Source: Serratia nevei
Lineage (GTDB): Bacteria > Pseudomonadota > Gammaproteobacteria > Enterobacterales > Enterobacteriaceae
NCBI RefSeq assembly: GCF_037948395.1
Contig: NZ_CP149940.1
Span: 1,612,001 to 1,676,000, forward strand
Reading direction: 5' to 3'
Length of the DNA: 64,000 nucleotides
Shown here: one piece after another, positions 45,687 to 59,717 of the stretch
How positions within the stretch are numbered: position 1 is the first letter of the stretch
Layout of the letters: each line of letters starts with the position of its first letter
Notes under the pieces: model-generated
Database searches by the model: none
Told to the model about the DNA's origin: nothing
Seen by the model: the letters and a program-made list of their open reading frames with translations, nothing else
Translations under genes and position numbers: made by a program

Positions 45687-47013
45687 ATTCTCCTGACCAC
45701 TTTTCGAGTGATAACGAAACAGGCAAGGCAGCAATACCTGACATTGTTGTACGAGGCTCTATGACCTTAAGGACGATCACGTCGGTTTTCTTATCAAGAT
45801 AGGACATATCGGCGTGGCTGATGGAGTTGGCAATAGCTAATGAAACAAAATAGCTACCCTCGCACAGAGCCAGGTCAAGTTCAAACGTTGCCCTAAGAAT
45901 ATCGCCGCCTTTAGCATCATGGATATTTTTTTTATGGTATAAGGTACTGGTGCCAAATACCGTGATGCCTTCAACGGTCTTAATGACCAAGCCGGCTTGC
46001 AGCTCTTCTATCGGCCCAAACACGCTAATGTCGAAGCTAATGATGGCCTTTTCTCTAATGCGGAAAAGATCACATGGCTGATCGTGTATATCTTTTATAA
46101 TCCAACTTTCAATGAGTGCGCCGCTGGTCAGTTCGCCTTCTGCTTGCGCTTCGGCTTGTTCCGCGATTGAGTCCTCAGGGCTGGCGACGCTGTCTTGGCC
46201 GTCCTTCACGGGGGTGTCGGCGGATTTGTTGGTATTTTTAGCAATGTTATTCAGATAGCGCAGGTAAGTTTTTTCATCTGAGTACAGCAGGGCATGGTAT
46301 TGGTCGATGATTTCTTTGGCGCTACCGATGGCCTCTACCCGACCTTTTCGCAACAAAATGGCACGCTGACAAAACTTCTCAACGGTCGACGTGGAATGCG
46401 TCACCAGGATAATTGAACATCCTTGCGCACGCAGCGATTCGATATAATCGAAGCATTTGCGTTGGAATTTCTCATCACCGACCGACAGTGCTTCATCTAC
46501 GATTAGCACTTCGGGTTTTATACAAGCCTGAACGGCGAAAGCCAGGCGTACATACATCCCGCTGGAGTAGGTTTTGACCGGCTGATCGATATGTTCGCCG
46601 ATGTCGGCAAAAGCTTCGATTTCGGGAAATTTCTGATCCATTTCGCCGCGCGTCATACCGAGGATAATGCCGCTCAGGTACACGTTTTCACGACCAGTGA
46701 ACTCGGGATTAAAGCCTGCACCGAGTTCCAGAAGTGCAGCCAGTTTACCATTGACTTCGACGCTACCAGAAGTGGCCGTCAAGGTGCCGGCAATAATTTG
46801 CAGCAGGGTACTTTTGCCTTCGCCATTACGGCCTAAAATGCCAAGCGTTTCTCCGCGCTTAACGTCAAAAGTGACGCCATTTAATGCCCAGAACTCTTTG
46901 AAAAACGTACGGCGACCAAACGAGAGCATCTGATATAAGCGATGCTTTGGGTTTGCGTACATTTCAAAGCGTTTCGAAATATTTTTGACTGAAATTGCGA
47001 ATTCAGATGACAT
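45679..47013 (-). CDS. wzt: Wzt, ATP-binding component of the O-antigen ABC exporter with extended C-terminal domain
   Basis: The protein has 444 residues from the ATG at 47013, which overlaps the wzm end by 11 bp. The nucleotide-binding domain covers ~1-250: Walker A GRNGEGKST (Glu instead of the usual Ala), Q-loop region LLELGAGFNPEFTGRENVY, signature YSSGM and Walker B VLIVDEAL. A charged linker (~265-305) leads to a beta-rich C-terminal domain (~310-440). In related Wzt proteins this domain binds the modified non-reducing end of the finished O chain and so couples termination to export. No separate capping enzyme is evident in the operon. The next gene overlaps by 8 bp. Confidence 0.93.
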   Translation of the reverse strand: MSSEFAISVKNISKRFEMYANPKHRLYQMLSFGRRTFFKEFWALNGVTFDVKRGETLGILGRNGEGKSTLLQIIAGTLTATSGSVEVNGKLAALLELGAGFNPEFTGRENVYLSGIILGMTRGEMDQKFPEIEAFADIGEHIDQPVKTYSSGMYVRLAFAVQACIKPEVLIVDEALSVGDEKFQRKCFDYIESLRAQGCSIILVTHSTSTVEKFCQRAILLRKGRVEAIGSAKEIIDQYHALLYSDEKTYLRYLNNIAKNTNKSADTPVKDGQDSVASPEDSIAEQAEAQAEGELTSGALIESWIIKDIHDQPCDLFRIREKAIISFDISVFGPIEELQAGLVIKTVEGITVFGTSTLYHKKNIHDAKGGDILRATFELDLALCEGSYFVSLAIANSISHADMSYLDKKTDVIVLKVIEPRTTMSGIAALPVSLSLEKWSGEYE

Positions 47014-47830
47014 CGGCAAACCCTTTACGCGTGAACATAAACCAACCATAACCTAACAGCATGATGACGAACGAGGTGAGGGTGTAAATGCCCCAACTGC
47101 CCCAGACGATATTCTTGCCGAGCATCATGCAATCCCTCGCTTGCTCAATCACGTAAGTCAATGGGCTGAGTTGCATGAAGATGTGATACGCGTCAGGCAG
47201 CATGGAAATCGGATAGAATATCGGCGAAAGGTACATCAGAATCATGGTGAGCACGCCAACGACTTGTGCGATGTCTTTCAAGTAAACACCCAGTGATGAG
47301 AGGAACCAGGATACGCCCAGGACCATCATAAGGAATGGCGCAATAATCACCGGTAACCATAGAATGTGCCAGTTAGGGAGTCCAACAATCGCCACATAAA
47401 ATAACAACCAGACGATCAAATTGATCACCATTTGAAACAGCGCGGTCAGCAAAGATACGAGCGGCAGTGTTTCAACTGGGAAAACAACTTTCTTAACATA
47501 GTTGACATTATTAACAATCAATGAAGGAGCGCGGTTAATGCATTCAGAAAAAAGCCCGAAGAAAATCAAACCAATGAATAATGCTAACGCAAATTCTCCT
47601 TTGGAATCGACTCCAGCACTCCAGCGGATTTTGAATACAACGCTGAAAACGAAGGTATAAATCACCATCATCAATACTGGGTTAATAAACGACCAAAGAA
47701 GCCCGATAAATGACCCTTTGTATTTACTGCCGATTTCCCGTTTAGAAAGTGAAATAACAAGATTCTTATTGGTGGCAAGTGTATGAAGACACCGATAAAA
47801 AGTCTTAACAAGAATAGAGAAAATATTCAT
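47003..47830 (-). CDS. wzm: Wzm, permease component of the O-antigen ABC exporter
   Basis: The 275-residue ABC-2 type permease has six hydrophobic segments. It begins with an amphipathic N terminus and the conserved SKREIGSKYKGSFIGLLWSFINPVLMMVIYTFVFS region. PLTYVIEQARDCMMLGK and the C-terminal ABC-2 segment are also typical. It forms the channel that carries the full-length lipid-linked O polysaccharide through the inner membrane with Wzt. The ATG has AGGTG upstream. It is the first gene of the minus-strand operon, ~450 bp downstream of a minus-strand ops element. Composition is moderately AT-rich. Confidence 0.94.
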   Translation of the reverse strand: MNIFSILVKTFYRCLHTLATNKNLVISLSKREIGSKYKGSFIGLLWSFINPVLMMVIYTFVFSVVFKIRWSAGVDSKGEFALALFIGLIFFGLFSECINRAPSLIVNNVNYVKKVVFPVETLPLVSLLTALFQMVINLIVWLLFYVAIVGLPNWHILWLPVIIAPFLMMVLGVSWFLSSLGVYLKDIAQVVGVLTMILMYLSPIFYPISMLPDAYHIFMQLSPLTYVIEQARDCMMLGKNIVWGSWGIYTLTSFVIMLLGYGWFMFTRKGFADVI

Positions 47831-48230
47831 TTAACACCTAGGCTATTGATTAACTTTTTTGACGTCATGGTTTAACTTTCTTCGCAATATAATCATGTGG
47901 AACGGATGCGTTATTGATATGACGGAGGGTGTGAAAATAGCTATAGGGCTAAACACAGGTTTCCGTAAGCACTCCATGGAAAATACGCCAACATTTTCTC
48001 TCGGAGATTTTCATATCGTAAACAGAATCTGTTTCATCCCCGCGCAACCTGCATGGTATTACCGCGGGCTATTGTCCAGCGTGTTTCTATCTTACTGTAA
48101 TGCCGCGGAACACATTAGTGATATATAAGATTTTCTTTTGTTTTTCGATGCGTTCACTTCGGCAAAAAAACATCGCATTTCTCGATGAAACAGAAGTGAA
48201 CACTGAATTCCCTGCATACAGGTTGCCTGA
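47831..48230. other. Long untranslated leader region of wzm
   Basis: About 400 bp separate the wzm start from the ops/hairpin region. Frames here (e.g. 47859-48128 on +) have no ribosome site and no resemblance to known proteins. It is best read as the transcribed leader of the RfaH-dependent operon, as in other JUMPstart-headed operons. Confidence 0.45.
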
Positions 48231-48276
48231 TTTTTAGGCTGAACATTGCTCTGCATAAGCGTTTTCAGCCTAAAAA
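48231..48276. other. 13-bp perfect inverted repeat just downstream of the minus-strand ops element
   Basis: TTTTTAGGCTGAA (48231-48243) pairs exactly with TTCAGCCTAAAAA (48264-48276) around a 20-nt loop. On the minus strand it begins two bases after the ops core. It could be a pause, attenuation or terminator structure for the O-antigen operon. Confidence 0.6.
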
Positions 48277-48278
48277 AG

Positions 48279-48315
48279 CACGCTACCGCCCTTGGTAAGC
48301 GAGAACCAATAGAGG
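48279..48315 (-). promoter_or_regulatory. JUMPstart/ops element for the minus-strand O-antigen operon
   Basis: On the minus strand the segment reads CTTACCAAGGGCGGTAGCGTG, with a perfect ops core GGCGGTAGCGTG at 48290-48279. The flanking bases follow the JUMPstart pattern less closely than the capsule copy. It points toward wzm. RfaH loading here would let polymerase read the ~10-kb operon. A possible promoter upstream (TTGCTG and TATAAA, ~48345 to ~48320 on the minus strand) has a short spacer. Confidence 0.9.
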
Positions 48316-48341
48316 GTAGGGGGTGTCGGTTTTCATTTATA

Positions 48342-48360
48342 TGCTGAAACTATTTTCAGC
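48342..48360. promoter_or_regulatory. Inverted repeat GCTGAAA-N4-TTTCAGC upstream of the O-antigen ops
   Basis: A perfect 7-bp inverted repeat with 4-bp spacing overlaps the putative -35/-10 spacer of the minus-strand promoter. This is a position suitable for an operator. No regulator can be named from the sequence. Confidence 0.35.
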
Positions 48361-48858
48361 AAAAATAGGCTAGAAAACCTTTATTATCCTACCACCAAAT
48401 CACTTGTAATGCCTCTGGATTTTCAGGGTTTCAGTCTGTTCCTAGTAACCAGTGATGACATATTCAAATGAGATATGTGCAATTGCTAGGAATTGTAGGA
48501 TTACAGGCCAAAATGCAAGCGTGGCGCGTCATTGGATGGTTTCTTCCGAGGGGGTGGTGCAGGTTAGGCGATGCGGTATCCTCATCTTGGTCCACATATT
48601 CTGGTTGATTTTTAGCCGTTGGCATGATGCGGCAGACCGCACATCCGAACCTTTTCTTTTCTGCAATGTTACCGGTAATGTAGCAATGAGCTCAGGACGT
48701 ATACTTAGCTGCCAACTGTGCGTGATTTTGTAAAGATTGTTATGGCTGCGATAGGTACATGCTTAGGAATAATCATGTACAATAAAGCAATGCATCCCTA
48801 CTATGTTGTATAACTATATGATTACAATGTAGTAATTATCTCAGACAGGAGTTCCTAA
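48361..48858. other. Region between the O-antigen promoter and gnd
   Basis: There is no credible gene in ~500 bp; the 93-codon frame at 48452-48733 has no ribosome site or recognisable content. The right end carries the gnd leader, with CAGGAG seven bases before the gnd ATG and A/T-rich sequence from ~48770 that should contain the gnd promoter. Confidence 0.4.
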
Positions 48859-50265
48859 ATGTCCAAGCAACAAATCGGCGTTGTCGGCATGGCGGTAATG
48901 GGCCGCAACCTCGCGCTGAACATCGAGAGCCGTGGTTACACCGTTTCCATTTTCAACCGTTCTGGCGACAAAACTGACGAAGTGATCGCTGAGAACCCGG
49001 GCAAAAACCTGGCGCCGTATTACACCGTTGAAGAGTTTGTTGAATCGCTGGAAAAACCGCGCCGCATCCTGCTGATGGTGAAAGCGGGCGAAGCGACGGA
49101 TAAAACCATTGCCTCGCTGACTCCGCACCTGGACAAGGGCGATATTCTGATCGACGGCGGCAACACCTACTATCAGGACACCATCCGTCGTAACCGCGAA
49201 CTGTCCGACCAGGGCTTCAACTTCATCGGCACCGGCGTTTCCGGCGGTGAAGAGGGCGCGCTGAAAGGGCCTTCCATCATGCCTGGCGGCCAGAAAGAAG
49301 CTTACGAGCTGGTGGCGCCAATCCTGAAGAAAATCGCTGCGGTTGCGGAAGGCGAGCCTTGCGTGACCTACATCGGCGCAGACGGTGCAGGCCATTATGT
49401 GAAAATGGTGCACAACGGTATCGAATACGGCGACATGCAGCTGATTGCCGAAGCCTATTCTCTGCTGAAGCAGGCGCTGAACCTGAGCAACGAGCAGCTG
49501 GCCGAAACCTTCGCCGAGTGGAACAAGGGCGAGCTGAACAGCTACCTGATCGACATCACCAAAGACATCTTCACCAAGAAAGACGAAGAGGGTAAATACC
49601 TGGTCGATGTGATCCTGGACGAAGCCGCCAATAAAGGCACCGGCAAGTGGACCAGCCAGAGCTCGCTGGATCTGGGCGAACCGCTGTCTCTGATCACCGA
49701 ATCGGTGTTCGCACGCTACCTGTCCTCGCTGAAAGATCAGCGCGTTGCTGCCTCTAAAGTGCTGACCGGCCCGAAAGTGGCGCCGTTCACCGGCGACAAA
49801 GCCGAATTCATCGAGAAAGTGCGTCGCGCGCTGTATCTGGGCAAGATCGTGTCCTACGCACAGGGCTTCTCTCAGCTGAAAGCCGCGTCTAAAGAAAACA
49901 ACTGGGATCTGCACTACGGCGAAATCGCCAAGATCTTCCGCGCCGGCTGCATCATCCGCGCCCAGTTCCTGCAGAAGATCACCGACGCGTATGCGGCGGA
50001 CGCCGATATCGCCAACCTGTTGCTGGCGCCATACTTCAAGCAAATCGCCGACGAATACCAGCAGGCGCTGCGTGACGTGGTGGCTTATGCCGTGCAGAAC
50101 GGTATCCCTACGCCAACCTTCTCCGCTGCGATCGCCTACTACGACAGCTACCGTTCCGCGGTGCTGCCGGCGAACCTGATCCAGGCGCAGCGCGACTACT
50201 TCGGCGCGCACACCTACAAACGCATCGACAAGGAAGGCGTGTTCCATACCGAATGGATGGAATAA
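48859..50265 (+). CDS. gnd: 6-phosphogluconate dehydrogenase, decarboxylating
   Basis: The 468-residue enzyme of the oxidative pentose phosphate pathway makes ribulose-5-phosphate, CO2 and NADPH. The N-terminal [21 protein letters not shown] is the NADP Rossmann loop. [22 protein letters not shown] is the signature, and [23 protein letters not shown] holds the catalytic Lys/His/Asn and substrate residues. The C terminus ..[19 protein letters not shown] ending is typical. gnd is the classic 3' border of enterobacterial O-antigen clusters, and base composition returns to GC-rich here. A CAGGAG ribosome site precedes the ATG. Confidence 0.97.
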   Translation: MSKQQIGVVGMAVMGRNLALNIESRGYTVSIFNRSGDKTDEVIAENPGKNLAPYYTVEEFVESLEKPRRILLMVKAGEATDKTIASLTPHLDKGDILIDGGNTYYQDTIRRNRELSDQGFNFIGTGVSGGEEGALKGPSIMPGGQKEAYELVAPILKKIAAVAEGEPCVTYIGADGAGHYVKMVHNGIEYGDMQLIAEAYSLLKQALNLSNEQLAETFAEWNKGELNSYLIDITKDIFTKKDEEGKYLVDVILDEAANKGTGKWTSQSSLDLGEPLSLITESVFARYLSSLKDQRVAASKVLTGPKVAPFTGDKAEFIEKVRRALYLGKIVSYAQGFSQLKAASKENNWDLHYGEIAKIFRAGCIIRAQFLQKITDAYAADADIANLLLAPYFKQIADEYQQALRDVVAYAVQNGIPTPTFSAAIAYYDSYRSAVLPANLIQAQRDYFGAHTYKRIDKEGVFHTEWME

Positions 50266-50285
50266 GCCCGCTCGTTGAGCGATAA

Positions 50286-50321
50286 AAAAAGCCGCCGAGG
50301 TTAACGCCCGGCGGCTTTTTT
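50286..50321. terminator. Bidirectional terminator between gnd and hisI
   Basis: AAAAAGCCGCCG (50286-50297) pairs perfectly with CGGCGGCTTTTT (50309-50320), with A and T runs on both sides. It ends gnd on + and the his operon on -. Confidence 0.92.
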
Positions 50322-50339
50322 ATTGCGTGTAATTTAACG

Positions 50340-50953
50340 TCACGCTTTTTTCTGATGCCGCTCGCGCAGCCGGCCGATCACCGCGCTCAGATCCAGATCC
50401 TGGTCCTGCAGCAGCACCAGCAGGTGATAGATCAGGTCCGAAGCTTCGTTGGTCAGCTCTTCGCGATCGTTGACCGTGGCGGCCAGCGCGGTTTCCACGC
50501 CTTCCTCCCCGACTTTCTGCGCGATGCGCTTGGTGCCGCTGGTATACAGGCTGGCGGTGTACGAGCTGTCCGGGCTGGCGTGCTTGCGCTCCGCCAACAG
50601 CTGCTCCAACTGATAGAGGAACGTCCAGTCGCTGGCGGCCGGGTGGAAGCAGCTGCTGTTGCCGAGGTGGCAGGTCGGGCCGATCGGGTTGGCCAATACC
50701 AGCAGCGTGTCGTTATCGCAGTCCGGCGTAATGCTGACCACCTTGAGGAAATGGCCGGAGCTTTCACCCTTGGTCCACAGACGCTGCTTGGTGCGTGAGA
50801 AGAAGGTGACGTTACCGCTCTGCTCGGTGGTCGCCAGCGCTTCCTGCGTCATGTAACCCAGCATCAGCACTTCGCCGGAAACGGCGTGCTGCACGATGGC
50901 CGGCATCAGACCGTCGGTTTTTTCCCAGTCCAGCTGGTTTCTCTGTTGTTCTG

Positions 50954-50960
<7 letters not shown>
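50340..50960 (-). CDS. hisI: Bifunctional phosphoribosyl-AMP cyclohydrolase / phosphoribosyl-ATP pyrophosphatase
   Basis: The 206-residue fusion (HisIE) performs steps 2 and 3 of histidine synthesis. The N-terminal cyclohydrolase (~1-115) has the zinc and metal residues in [25 protein letters not shown]. The C-terminal pyrophosphatase (~120-206) has [11 protein letters not shown] and [17 protein letters not shown]. It is the last gene of the operon, overlapping hisF by 7 bp and followed by the terminator shared with gnd. Confidence 0.97.
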
Positions 50961-56501
<5,541 letters not shown>

Positions 56502-56505
56502 GGCG

Positions 56506-57405
56506 TTACTCCATCATCTTTTCAATCGGCAGCACCAGAATCGAGCTGGCGCCGAGCGCTTTCAGTTTTTCCATGGTTTCCCAGAACAGGGTTTCGCTGC
56601 TCACCATGTGCATCGCCACGCGGTTCTGCGCGCCGGCCAGCGGCAGAATAGTCGGGCGCTCGGCGCCCGGCAGCAGCGCGACGATCTCGTCCAGCTTCTC
56701 GCTCGGCGCGTGCAGCATGATGTATTTGGATTCGCGCGCCTGGATCACGCCCTGAATGCGGGTCATCAGGCGGTCGATCAGCTGCTGCTTGGCTTCCGGC
56801 ATTTCACCGTCGCGCTGAATCAGGCAGGCCTTGGAGCGGTAGATCACTTCCACTTCGCGCAGGCCGTTGGCCTCCAGCGTGGCGCCGGTAGAGACCAGAT
56901 CGCAGATGGCGTCGGCCAGGCCGGCGCGCGGCGCCACTTCCACCGAGCCGTTCAGCAGGCAAGATTTAAAGCGCACGCCCTGCTTGTCGAGGTATTGCTT
57001 CAGCAGGTGCGGGTAAGAGGTGGCGATGCGGGCGTCCTGCAGGTTTTGCGGGCCGGTATATTCGGCGTCGAGCGGGGTGGCCAGCGACAGGCGGCAGCCG
57101 CCGAAATCGAGGCGGCGCAGGGTGAAGTAGCGCGGGTCTTCGCCCTGAGCGCGGCGGCTGAGCAGCTCTTCTTCCAGCACGTTTTCGCCGATGATGCCCA
57201 GATCGACCACGCCGTCCATCACCAGGCCCGGAATGTCGTCGTCGCGCACGCGCAGGATATCGATCGGCATGTTTTCCGCGAAGGCGATCAGGCGCTGTTG
57301 CTGCAGGTTGATCTTGATGCCGCAGCGCGCCAGCAGCTCCTGGGATTCATCGCTCAGGCGGCCCGACTTCTGCATTGCGATCCGTAAACGTGTCTTGTCC
57401 AGCAT
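56506..57405 (-). CDS. hisG: ATP phosphoribosyltransferase
   Basis: The 299-residue long-form HisG performs the first committed step and is feedback-inhibited by histidine. It begins with [12 protein letters not shown]. The signature ...[25 protein letters not shown] and the C-terminal ACT-like regulatory domain are present. The ATG has AGAGG upstream and is preceded by the his attenuator. Confidence 0.97.
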   Translation of the reverse strand: MLDKTRLRIAMQKSGRLSDESQELLARCGIKINLQQQRLIAFAENMPIDILRVRDDDIPGLVMDGVVDLGIIGENVLEEELLSRRAQGEDPRYFTLRRLDFGGCRLSLATPLDAEYTGPQNLQDARIATSYPHLLKQYLDKQGVRFKSCLLNGSVEVAPRAGLADAICDLVSTGATLEANGLREVEVIYRSKACLIQRDGEMPEAKQQLIDRLMTRIQGVIQARESKYIMLHAPSEKLDEIVALLPGAERPTILPLAGAQNRVAMHMVSSETLFWETMEKLKALGASSILVLPIEKMME

Positions 57406-57476
57406 GGTAACCTCTGTTTAATCTGTAATTTTATGAATTTATTGTAAAAACTATTCTTTTCTGTCTGTCCGGAGCC

Positions 57477-57509
57477 AAAAAAAAACCCTCGGAAGAAATC
57501 TTCCGAGGG
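57477..57509 (-). terminator. his operon attenuator terminator
   Basis: On the minus strand CCCTCGGAAGA pairs with TCTTCCGAGGG and is followed by nine T. It lies between the leader peptide and hisG, as expected of the attenuator. Earlier pairing segments around 57510-57575 would form the antiterminator when ribosomes stall on the His codons. Confidence 0.93.
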
Positions 57510-57578
57510 CTCTCTCTTGCGTTCTGCGCGCCACTGGAAGATTAACAAACCGTCTTCCAGCACTCATCGCCTGAAAGA

Positions 57579-57626
57579 CTAGTCAGGGTGATGGTGATGA
57601 TGGTGGTTGAACTGAACGCGTGTCAT
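57579..57626 (-). CDS. hisL: his operon leader peptide
   Basis: The 15-residue peptide MTRVQFNHHHHHHPD has six consecutive histidines. When charged tRNA-His is scarce, the ribosome stalls here and the attenuator does not form. The E. coli peptide has seven His at this place. It ends ~70 bp before the attenuator hairpin. Confidence 0.97.
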   Translation of the reverse strand: MTRVQFNHHHHHHPD

Positions 57627-57639
57627 GGTGTTTTTCTCT

Positions 57640-57720
57640 AATCAAAAGCCGGTAAAAACCGTATGCCAATTAAGCTAAACTATCCGCTGTCCACCGCGCA
57701 ACCCTTTTTTAACGTCATAA
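57640..57720 (-). promoter_or_regulatory. his operon promoter region
   Basis: On the minus strand TTGCGC and, 18 bp on, TAGCTT resemble the -35/-10 of the E. coli his promoter (TTGCTT / TAGGTT). The placement upstream of hisL fits, but the boxes are weak. Confidence 0.35.
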
Positions 57721-57855
57721 ATTTAATTTATTGAAACAGGTTAGGTTATTAGCCACAGACGGCTTTACCTAACCTTAAGCCGGGCAGATTGTATCGCCGT
57801 GCACAGTGGCGTAGCCTTAGGGGTAGGGCGCTGCGATCTTCAGGAGAGGAAGAGG

Positions 57856-58680
57856 ATGAAAAAGGTAGCCATTATTGGTTTGGGTTGGCTGGGCATGCCG
57901 TTGGCGCTGTCGCTGATGGGGCGCGGGTATGATGTGGTCGGCAGCAAAACCACGCCGGACGGCGTCGAGGCCGCGCGCATGAGCGGCATCGAATGCTATC
58001 AACTGGAGCTGACGCCGGAGCTGGTGTGCGATCCGGACGATCTGGAATCGCTGCTGCGCGTGGATGCGCTGGTGGTGACGCTGCCCGCTCGCCGCACCGT
58101 CGAAGGCAGCGAGAACTATTTCAATGCGGTGCGTATGCTGGTGGACAGCGCGATGGCCTTCGGCGTGCCGCGGGTGATCTTTACCAGTTCCACCTCGGTG
58201 TACGGCGAAACCGCCGGCACGCTGCGCGAAGAGTCGCCGCTGCGGCCGGTCTCGCCGTCGGGCCGGGTGCTGGCCGAGCTGGAGCGCTGGCTGCATGAAT
58301 TGCCGAACACCTCGGTGGACATTCTGCGGCTGGCGGGGCTGGTGGGCGCCGATCGTCACCCCGGTCGCTTCCTGGCGGGCAAGCTCGATGTGAAGGGCGG
58401 TTCGCAGGGGGTGAATCTGGTGCACCAGGACGACGTCATCGCCGCCATCCAGCTGTTGCTGAAGCTGCCGAAGGGCGGTCACGTGTACAACCTGTGCGCG
58501 CCGCGTCATCCGGCCAAACGCGAATTTTATCCGGCGCTGGCCGAGCAGCTGCACCTGGAGCCGCCGCAGTTCGCCGACGAAGCGGAGCAGGATGAGCGGC
58601 TGGTGGACGGCAACCGCATCTGCAACGAGCTGGGTTTTGAGTACCAGTATCCCGATCCGGCGCGCATGCCGGTCAGTTAA
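57856..58680 (+). CDS. yeeZ: NAD(P)-dependent SDR-family protein YeeZ
   Basis: The 274-residue atypical short-chain dehydrogenase begins MKKVAIIGLGWLGMPLALSLMGRGYDVVGSKT with a clear dinucleotide loop, and continues with VPRVIFTSSTSVYGETAG and LVHQDDVIAAI. Length equals that of E. coli YeeZ, which also sits divergently beside hisL. The substrate is unknown. The ATG at 57856 has AGGAAGAGG upstream; the open frame from 57799 is not used. Confidence 0.93.
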   Translation: MKKVAIIGLGWLGMPLALSLMGRGYDVVGSKTTPDGVEAARMSGIECYQLELTPELVCDPDDLESLLRVDALVVTLPARRTVEGSENYFNAVRMLVDSAMAFGVPRVIFTSSTSVYGETAGTLREESPLRPVSPSGRVLAELERWLHELPNTSVDILRLAGLVGADRHPGRFLAGKLDVKGGSQGVNLVHQDDVIAAIQLLLKLPKGGHVYNLCAPRHPAKREFYPALAEQLHLEPPQFADEAEQDERLVDGNRICNELGFEYQYPDPARMPVS

Positions 58681-58695
58681 GGCAGCATACGTCGT

Positions 58696-59580
58696 TTAAA
58701 GCGGGAAAAGGTGGCTCGTCACAAAGTCGACGAACAGCCTGATTTTGACTGACAGGTGGCGGCCCGACGGCCAGAGGACATGAAAAACCATGTTCTCGCG
58801 GTCGTATTCATCCAGAACCGTCACCAGGCTACCCTGTTCCAGCTGTCTGCGCACGGCGATCTCCGGCAAATAAGCGATGCCGAGCCCTTGCTCCGCGAAG
58901 CACACCTGCGGATCGAGGGTATTTGTCACCATGCTGGCCGGCCGTTCGGGGATCGTCTCCGTCTTGTCCCCCAGCGGCCAGACATCCAGTTTGCCGGTGC
59001 TGGGAAAGCGATAATGCAAACGGGCATGGCTTGTCAGATCCTCGGGCTTGCTCGGCATACCCGCTTGGCTGAAATAGCTTGGCGCGCCAACGAAAACCTT
59101 GCGGCAGGTCCCCAACCGACGGGCAACCAGCCGTGAATCGCTCGGGGTGCCGCTGCGGATAACGGCATCGAAACCTTCCTCAATCACGTCAACCAACCGA
59201 TCCGAATAATCAATATCCAGCTCGATCTCAGGATAGCGGCGCTTGAAGTCCCCCAGTTTTGGCATGAAAAGCGTGCCCAGCGACGGGAGACTGATGCGCA
59301 GCTTACCCTGGGGCGTTCCTCGCGTTTGCAACAGTTCGGCTTCCGCGCCTTTCACCTCGCTCAAAATGCGTCGGCACCTCTCCAGGAACAAGGCGCCTTC
59401 CGGCGTCAGGTTGACCGTGCGGGTGGAGCGGTGAAACAACCGCACGTTGAGCCGTTCCTCCAGCCGGGCGATGGTTTTGCTGACCGCCGACGCGGAGATC
59501 CCCAGCTGTTGCCCGGCCGCCGTGAAGCTGCGGCTTTCACTGACCCGCACGAAAACGTCGAGAGAACCCAAGCTTTCCAT
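58696..59580 (-). CDS. LysR-family transcriptional regulator
   Basis: The 294-residue protein has an N-terminal winged helix-turn-helix (LDVFVRVSESRSFTAAGQQLGISASAVSKTIARLEERLNVRLF) and a C-terminal substrate-binding domain (~90-290). It is divergent from the efflux gene at 59718 with ~137 bp between. LysR proteins usually control the divergent neighbour, so it probably regulates that transporter. The ligand is not predictable. Confidence 0.93.
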   Translation of the reverse strand: MESLGSLDVFVRVSESRSFTAAGQQLGISASAVSKTIARLEERLNVRLFHRSTRTVNLTPEGALFLERCRRILSEVKGAEAELLQTRGTPQGKLRISLPSLGTLFMPKLGDFKRRYPEIELDIDYSDRLVDVIEEGFDAVIRSGTPSDSRLVARRLGTCRKVFVGAPSYFSQAGMPSKPEDLTSHARLHYRFPSTGKLDVWPLGDKTETIPERPASMVTNTLDPQVCFAEQGLGIAYLPEIAVRRQLEQGSLVTVLDEYDRENMVFHVLWPSGRHLSVKIRLFVDFVTSHLFPL

Positions 59581-59597
59581 AGGCTTCCATTCTATTG

Positions 59598-59613
59598 ATG
59601 ACCTTTATGTCAT
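59598..59613. promoter_or_regulatory. Candidate LysR operator between regulator and MFS gene
   Basis: ATGAC-CTTTAT-GTCAT is a perfect 5-bp inverted repeat containing the T-N11-A pattern of LysR sites. It lies 17 bp upstream of the regulator start and ~105 bp upstream of the MFS start. Confidence 0.5.
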
Positions 59614-59717
59614 GAGTGTTATTCACTTTAGCCTGTTTTTCTTTTATCGGCGAGTGGGCAGCATGATGCAAACGTCATCCGCAATGGGCGGAAACATCTT
59701 TGAATGGGGAGTGATTG

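Noticed and set aside
47859..48733. Two short plus-strand frames upstream of gnd (47859-48128 and 48452-48733)
   Set aside because: They have no ribosome site or family resemblance, and the region is better explained as the leader and promoter of the minus-strand operon.
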